A stretch of DNA of 10,005 bases, taken from the NCBI GenBank assembly GCA_002343425.1, contig DDSO01000100.1, positions 1 through 10,005 on the forward strand. The letters run 5' to 3'. The DNA comes from Brevundimonas sp. UBA2388 (GTDB lineage: Bacteria > Pseudomonadota > Alphaproteobacteria > Caulobacterales > Caulobacteraceae). Made by a program: the position numbers and the translations under genes. The notes beneath the pieces are model-generated. The model did not search any database. It worked only from the letters and a program-made list of their open reading frames with translations, and had not been told where the DNA came from. Shown here piece by piece: positions 6,877-10,005 of this stretch; position 1 is the first letter of the stretch; the number at the start of each line of letters is the position of its first letter.

Positions 6877-6890
6877 AGGTTGCGAAACCT
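6877..6890. repeat. Inverted repeat in the MFS/ABC divergent intergenic region
   Basis: AGGTT-GCGA-AACCT is a perfect 5-base inverted repeat with a 4-base centre, roughly midway between the MFS and ABC start codons. As RNA it would be a short GNRA-capped hairpin; as DNA it could be an operator half-site pair. No matching regulator gene is next to it, and a clear promoter could not be drawn around it. Confidence 0.4.
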
Positions 6891-6919
6891 TAATGCCATG
6901 CCGCCTTGCGCGATGCCGC

Positions 6920-6940
6920 CGGGCAAGGCCAAGCTGCCCG
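6920..6940 (+). promoter_or_regulatory. Inverted repeat directly upstream of the ABC ATPase start codon
   Basis: CGGGCA (6920-6925) and TGCCCG (6935-6940) form a perfect 6-base inverted repeat around a 9-base loop and end one base before the ATG at 6942. The loop contains AGGCC, the only ribosome-site-like bases near this start. If transcribed, the hairpin could limit ribosome access; as DNA it could be an operator. A chance GC-rich palindrome is also possible. Confidence 0.4.
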
Positions 6941-6941
6941 C

Positions 6942-7868
6942 ATGACAGCCGTGATTGAAACCCCCGTTATCCACGTCTTGGGGCTTACCAAGACCTACGG
7001 AACCGTCCGCGCCCTCGACGGGCTGGACCTCACCATTCCGCGAGGCGGGGTTTATGGCGTGCTGGGGCCCAACGGGGCCGGCAAGTCGACCCTGTTCCGC
7101 ATCCTGCTGGGCCTGATCCGGCCGACGGACGGCACGGCGACCATCATGAACGGGCCGGTCGGCGACATCGCCCACATGCGGCTGACGGGGTCGATGATCG
7201 AGACCCCGCGCTATCCCCCCTATATGACCGCTCGTCAGGTCCTGCGCTGGCTGGCGCTCGAGCACGGCATCACCGGGACGGCGGACATTCCGTACTGGCT
7301 GGAGCGGGTCGGGCTGTCCGAGGCGGCGGACCGCAAGGTGCGCGGCTTTTCGGTCGGCATGATGCAGCGCCTCGGCGTCGCCGCCGCCCTGATCAGCAAG
7401 CCTGAGCTGATCATTCTGGATGAGCCGACCAGCGGCATGGATCCCCCCGGCATCCAGGAGATGCGCGCCCTGATCCGCAGCCTCGCCAATGACGACGGCC
7501 TCACCGTGGTTCTGGCCAGCCACCAGCTGCTGGAGGTCCAGCGTGTCTGCGACCGTGTCGCCATCCTGAACAAGGGCAAGCTGGTGCGCGAAGGCGCGGT
7601 CAGCGAACTGACCGCCGTCGGCGAGCGCCTGCGCCTGTCGGCCGGACCGGTCGACCAGGTTCTGTCGGTGCTGGGCGCCAAGGGCGTGCGCGACGGCGAC
7701 GGCGTTCTGGCCGACATTCCGCGTGCTGAAGGCCCTGCCCTGATCCGCGCCCTGGTCGAGGCCGGGGTCGACATCAGCGAGGCCCGCTGGGTCGGGACCG
7801 ACCTCGAGGCCATCTTCTTCACCGAGACGGGCGCCGTACAGGCGCCGGAGACCATCCATGCTGGTTGA
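6942..7868 (+). CDS. ABC exporter ATP-binding subunit, BcrA-like
   Basis: A 308-residue nucleotide-binding subunit of an ABC-2 type exporter. Walker A GPNGAGKST is at 42-50, the Q-loop region reads SMIETPRYPPYMTA (84-97) as in bacitracin-exporter-like ATPases, the signature is FSVGMMQRLG (136-145; SVGMM in place of LSGGQ, common in this subgroup), Walker B with catalytic Glu is LIILDEP (156-162), the D-loop is SGMDPPG (164-170) and the switch histidine is H194. A C-terminal region of about 80 residues follows the ATPase core. The ATG at 6942 is preferred; an in-frame TTG at 6906 would add 12 residues lacking family similarity. The stop overlaps the permease start by 11 bases, so the two are coupled and surely form one transporter. 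The exported substrate is unknown; relatives export peptide antibiotics, lipids or ions. Confidence 0.94.
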   Translation: MTAVIETPVIHVLGLTKTYGTVRALDGLDLTIPRGGVYGVLGPNGAGKSTLFRILLGLIRPTDGTATIMNGPVGDIAHMRLTGSMIETPRYPPYMTARQVLRWLALEHGITGTADIPYWLERVGLSEAADRKVRGFSVGMMQRLGVAAALISKPELIILDEPTSGMDPPGIQEMRALIRSLANDDGLTVVLASHQLLEVQRVCDRVAILNKGKLVREGAVSELTAVGERLRLSAGPVDQVLSVLGAKGVRDGDGVLADIPRAEGPALIRALVEAGVDISEARWVGTDLEAIFFTETGAVQAPETIHAG

Positions 7869-8730
7869 CGCCATCCGCGCCGAAGGCTTCCGCCTGTCGA
7901 AGAACAGGACGGCCCTGTTCTGGAGCCTGCTGTTCGTCCCCATCATCTCCCTGGCCATCGGGGCGCTGACCAATTTCGTGCTCAAGGGCAGCGAGACCAA
8001 GATCCTCGGCGACGAGAAGATGCCGCCCGAGCTGAAGGCGGCGCTGGGACGCGGGACGCTCGACATGGCCGACGCCCTGGTCACGGCGGCCGGCAATCTG
8101 GCCAATCCGCTGGTCCTGCTGTTCGTCCTGATCGGCGCGGCCACCCTCTACGCCGGCGACTATCGCTGGGAGACGTGGCGGCTGATCAGCGCCCGCAACA
8201 GCCGGGTCAACCTGCTGCTGGCCAAGCTGGCTGTCGTTGCGCTTCTGGCGCTGGCGGCCATGGGCTTCATGCTGCTGGGCAGCGTGCTCGAGAACCTGAT
8301 CAAGGCCGCCGTGTTTGAACGGACCCTGACCTTCGCCCTGACCGGCGAGGCCGCGGGCCGCTTCATCGGCTTCTTCGGCCTGTCATGGCTGCGCATCATC
8401 CAGTTCGCCATGATGGGGATGCTGGCGGCGGTGGTGACCCGCTCGCTGCTGGCGGCGCTGTTCGTGCCGCTGGTGGTCGGGGTCGCCCAATTCTTCACGC
8501 CACAGATGCTGGGGCCCATGGGCGTCATGCCCGACGCCTGGCTGTCGATGCTGGTCAATCCGGGCGCGTCCATCGACGCCATCCAGGCCGTGATCGCCGG
8601 CGGTGAAGTGGCCGGCGCCCTGCCCGACGGCCTCGTGCTCAAGGCCTGGGTCAGCGTCGGCCTGTGGACTTTGGCCCCCCTGGCCGGCGCCCTGGCCTGG
8701 TTCCGCAAGCAGGACCTGTCGAAGGAATAG
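7858..8730 (+). CDS. ABC-2 type exporter permease subunit
   Basis: A 290-residue membrane protein that would form the channel for the preceding ATPase. The cytoplasmic N-terminus (AIRAEGFRLSKNRTALFW) is typical of ABC-2 permeases; hydrophobic segments lie at about 19-41, 82-99, 119-146, 172-194, 196-215 and 262-281, giving six helices. The extramembrane stretch after helix 1 (42-78) is charged. The ATG start overlaps the ATPase stop by 11 bases and has GGAG at 7847-7850, seven bases upstream. It ends 3 bases before the convergent acetyltransferase stop, with a small hairpin plus T-run spanning the junction. Sequence conservation in such permeases is low, so the call rests mainly on topology and the partner gene. 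Confidence 0.88.
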   Translation: MLVDAIRAEGFRLSKNRTALFWSLLFVPIISLAIGALTNFVLKGSETKILGDEKMPPELKAALGRGTLDMADALVTAAGNLANPLVLLFVLIGAATLYAGDYRWETWRLISARNSRVNLLLAKLAVVALLALAAMGFMLLGSVLENLIKAAVFERTLTFALTGEAAGRFIGFFGLSWLRIIQFAMMGMLAAVVTRSLLAALFVPLVVGVAQFFTPQMLGPMGVMPDAWLSMLVNPGASIDAIQAVIAGGEVAGALPDGLVLKAWVSVGLWTLAPLAGALAWFRKQDLSKE

Positions 8731-8748
8731 CCGTCAGAGCGGCTTTTC
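8729..8748 (+). terminator. Intrinsic terminator at the end of the ABC operon
   Basis: AGCCG (8729-8733) pairs with CGGCT (8740-8744) around the six-base loop TCAGAG, followed by a T-run (8744-8747). The hairpin begins within the permease stop codon and lies over the last codons of the convergent acetyltransferase, so the compact junction has no free space. The stem is short; on the minus strand the same hairpin lacks a proper T-run. Confidence 0.6.
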
Positions 8749-9207
8749 CATCCAGACATTGCAGCGCGCATAGGGCGTCGGCTGGGCCGGCAGGTCGACG
8801 AAGCCGAACCGGCGGTACAGGGCGATGGCGTGGGTCTGGGCCGCATTGGTCTCCAGATACAGGCGCGGCGCGCCGGTCGCCCGCGCCGCCGCCTCGCAGG
8901 CCTCCAGCAGCCGCCAGCCGAGGTTGAGGCCGCGCGCGGCCTCGGTGACGGCCATCTTGCCGACCTCGAAGCCGCCATCGGCCATGGCCATCAGCGAGCA
9001 GCAGCCGACGGGCGCGCCATCCCGCTCGGCGATGAAGATATGACCGCCTCGGTCGAGAATGACGCCCTGCGGGTCGCTGAGGACGAGTTGGTCCTTGGCC
9101 TCCAGCGCATAGCCGCCGGCGACCAGCCAGTCCTCGTTCAGCGACCGCCAGGCTGCGGCGTGGTCGGGACGGTATGGGATGATGGAAACGGCGGCGGCGT
9201 CTGGCAT
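8734..9207 (-). CDS. GNAT-family N-acetyltransferase
   Basis: A 157-residue protein with the GNAT fold, which transfers an acetyl group from acetyl-CoA to an amine. An N-terminal region (SIIPYRPDHAAAWRSLNEDWL, residues 8-28) leads to strand HIFIAERDGAPVGCCSLM (56-73), then the CoA-binding motif A: strand EVGKMAVTEAARG (81-93) and loop-helix LNLGWRLLEACEAAARATG. The pyrophosphate loop reads R92-G-L-N-L-G97, with Asn95 where Gly is usual. The C-terminal LYLETN and ALYRRFGFVDL (129-139) complete the family pattern. The ATG start has a strong GGGAGG at 9214-9219, six bases away. The gene follows the rplQ terminator on the same strand, so it should have its own promoter in about 9208-9250, although I see no convincing -35/-10 pair. 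The acceptor substrate is unknown. Confidence 0.92.
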   Translation of the reverse strand: MPDAAAVSIIPYRPDHAAAWRSLNEDWLVAGGYALEAKDQLVLSDPQGVILDRGGHIFIAERDGAPVGCCSLMAMADGGFEVGKMAVTEAARGLNLGWRLLEACEAAARATGAPRLYLETNAAQTHAIALYRRFGFVDLPAQPTPYARCNVWMEKPL

Positions 9208-9246
9208 GAAGGCCCTCCCTGACGCCTATCTGGTAGCGGAGCAGGC

Positions 9247-9286
9247 AAAGAAAAAGGGCGACCGGTTCGCACCGGCCGCCCCTTTC
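9247..9286 (-). terminator. Strong intrinsic terminator of the rpoA-rplQ transcript
   Basis: On the minus strand, bases 9285-9271 pair with 9266-9252 in a near-continuous 15-base-pair stem (13 Watson-Crick and two G.U pairs) closed by a GCGA tetraloop of the stable GNRA class, and the stem runs straight into a T-rich tail. It lies about 24 bases after the rplQ stop codon, where the end of the large ribosomal-protein and alpha-subunit operon is expected, and separates it from the acetyltransferase gene. Confidence 0.92.
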
Positions 9287-9309
9287 TCAAGCCCCGGACG
9301 AGAAGCGGC

Positions 9310-9729
9310 TTACGCTTCTTCGTCGCCCTCGATGGCATAGACCGGACCCGAGTCCAGGCCCTTGGCGGCGGTGTCGCGATCGACGAACTCGATCACGGCC
9401 ATGGCGGCGTTGTCGCCGTGACGGTAGCCGGCCTTCATGATGCGGATGTAGCCGCCGTTGCGGTCGGCGTAGCGCGGGCCGATCGTTTCGAACAGTTTGC
9501 CCACCTGCGGCACGTCACGGACGTGGCTGATGGCCTGACGGCGCGCGTGCAGGTCGCCCTTCTTGGCGAGCGTGACCAGCTTCTCGACGAAGGGACGCAG
9601 TTCCTTCGCCTTGGGAAGCGTGGTCGTGATCTGCTCGTGCTTGATCAGCGACGCAGCCATGTTGGCGAACATGGCGGTCCGGTGTGCGCTCGTACGACCG
9701 AGCTTGCGATAGGCGGCGCCGTGGCGCAT
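9310..9729 (-). CDS. rplQ: 50S ribosomal protein L17
   Basis: A 139-residue ribosomal protein L17, a large-subunit protein lying near the peptide exit tunnel. The family signature is plain: [20 protein letters not shown] (1-20), [38 protein letters not shown] (21-58), and the [35 protein letters not shown] core (83-117). A short acidic tail ends in EGDEEA. Length is as expected for alphaproteobacterial L17. The ATG start has AGGAGAG at 9736-9742 with 6-base spacing. It follows rpoA by 102 bases on the same strand, as in nearly all bacteria, and is followed by a strong terminator. Confidence 0.99.
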   Translation of the reverse strand: MRHGAAYRKLGRTSAHRTAMFANMAASLIKHEQITTTLPKAKELRPFVEKLVTLAKKGDLHARRQAISHVRDVPQVGKLFETIGPRYADRNGGYIRIMKAGYRHGDNAAMAVIEFVDRDTAAKGLDSGPVYAIEGDEEA

Positions 9730-9755
9730 CGGGGTCTCTCCTACTCACCCTGGTT

Positions 9756-9769
9756 TCCGGAGCACCGGA
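9756..9769 (-). other. Hairpin upstream of the rplQ ribosome site
   Basis: On the minus strand TCCGG-TGCT-CCGGA gives a perfect 5-base-pair stem with a four-base loop, ending 14 bases before the rplQ ribosome-binding site. No T-run follows, so it is not a terminator. A role in mRNA processing, stability or pausing between rpoA and rplQ is possible but unproven. Confidence 0.45.
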
Positions 9770-9799
9770 CCTGGGGTTCTCACATTCTAACCGCTCCGC

Positions 9800-9813
9800 G
9801 ATCCCGAAGGATC
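9800..9813 (-). other. UUCG-capped hairpin after rpoA
   Basis: As RNA from the minus strand, GAUCC-UUCG-GGAUC is a perfect 5-base-pair stem with the extra-stable C(UUCG)G tetraloop, starting 18 bases after the rpoA stop codon. No U-run follows, so transcription should continue into rplQ. Such hairpins often protect upstream mRNA from 3' exonucleases or mark a processing site. Confidence 0.55.
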
Positions 9814-9831
9814 TAGGGCGGAGGGTTGAAA

Positions 9832-10005
9832 CTAGATCTGGTCGTCGAACTTCTTGGCCAGGTCTTCGATATTCTCGGGCGGCCAGTTCGGCACGTCCAT
9901 GCCGAGCGAGAGGCCCATCGTCGCGAGAACTTCCTTGATCTCGTTCAGCGACTTGCGGCCGAAGTTCGGGGTGCGAAGCATTTCGCCCTCGGTCTTCTGG
10001 ATCAG
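9832..10005 (-). CDS. rpoA: RNA polymerase alpha subunit, C-terminal end (partial)
   Basis: Only the last 57 codons and the TAG stop (9834-9832) lie in the window; the gene continues beyond the right edge. The translated end contains [18 protein letters not shown], then [20 protein letters not shown] and ends [13 protein letters not shown]. This matches the second half of the alpha C-terminal domain, the helix-hairpin-helix part that contacts UP-element DNA and activators; the TPN-G-KSL contact loop (E. coli N294, K298 and S299 equivalents) is kept. A short acidic tail follows the domain, as is usual in alphaproteobacteria. rplQ is downstream in the same transcript. Confidence 0.97.
   Translation of the reverse strand: MIQKTEGEMLRTPNFGRKSLNEIKEVLATMGLSLGMDVPNWPPENIEDLAKKFDDQI

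Noticed and set aside
6886..6900. CtrA-type site based on TTAA in the MFS/ABC gap
   Set aside because: Only one TTAA half-site is present; the CtrA consensus needs a second at fixed spacing.
6906..6941. Upstream TTG start extending the ABC ATPase by 12 residues
   Set aside because: The extra residues are not similar to family N-termini and there is a normal ATG at 6942 followed directly by the usual first strand.
6837..8144. 435-codon open frame on the minus strand opposite the ABC genes
   Set aside because: It covers well-identified ATPase motifs on the other strand and has shadow-like composition (Q, D, R, G, A). No family pattern or ribosome site supports it.
1..10005. CRISPR array, insertion sequence, prophage, toxin-antitoxin or defence genes
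   Set aside because: Both strands were read for spaced repeats, transposase or integrase motifs, terminal inverted repeats and small paired genes; none was seen. The only tandem repeat is the 7-mer at the left edge.

Overview
The window looks like chromosomal DNA from a high-GC alphaproteobacterium, most likely Caulobacterales (Brevundimonas or Caulobacter-like). The signs are strong G/C preference at third codon positions, the order rpoA-rplQ followed further on by a Do-family protease, rarA and an RluA-type pseudouridine synthase, and a lipoprotein of the CC0125/CC1285 type that is typical of Caulobacterales. The genus is an inference from gene content, not a measured result.

Layout. Right end, minus strand (9310-10005): the C-terminal end of rpoA and all of rplQ, closed by a strong intrinsic terminator. 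Next comes a block that looks accessory (5476-9207): a GNAT acetyltransferase (minus), a two-gene BcrA-type ABC exporter (plus) and a TetA-like MFS transporter (minus), the last two divergent across a 131-base gap. Left of this, on the minus strand, are the periplasmic Do-family protease, then (after a short plus-strand VOC gene convergent with the protease) rarA, a second VOC protein, a four-helix membrane protein, an RluA-family pseudouridine synthase and an outer-membrane-type lipoprotein that ends beside a 7-base tandem repeat at the window edge.

How the parts relate. rpoA/rplQ (transcription, large ribosomal subunit), the synthase (rRNA or tRNA modification), rarA (stalled replication forks) and the protease (envelope quality control) are housekeeping genes in an order resembling that of other alphaproteobacteria. 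The MFS, ABC and GNAT genes look like later additions; their families often handle toxic small molecules, but no substrate can be read from the sequence. Nearly all of the window is coding: no stretch over 300 bases lacks a gene, and the largest gaps are 131 bases (MFS/ABC), 102 (GNAT/rplQ) and 102 (rplQ/rpoA). Three genes appear to use non-ATG starts (one GTG, two TTG).

I found no convincing novel multi-gene system, CRISPR array, insertion sequence, prophage piece, tRNA or rRNA. The points most worth a second look are the edge repeat that puts stop codons in all six frames, a sharp low-GC rare-codon patch inside rarA, overlapping convergent stop codons, the rpoA-rplQ spacer hairpins, and the inverted repeats in front of the ABC operon.
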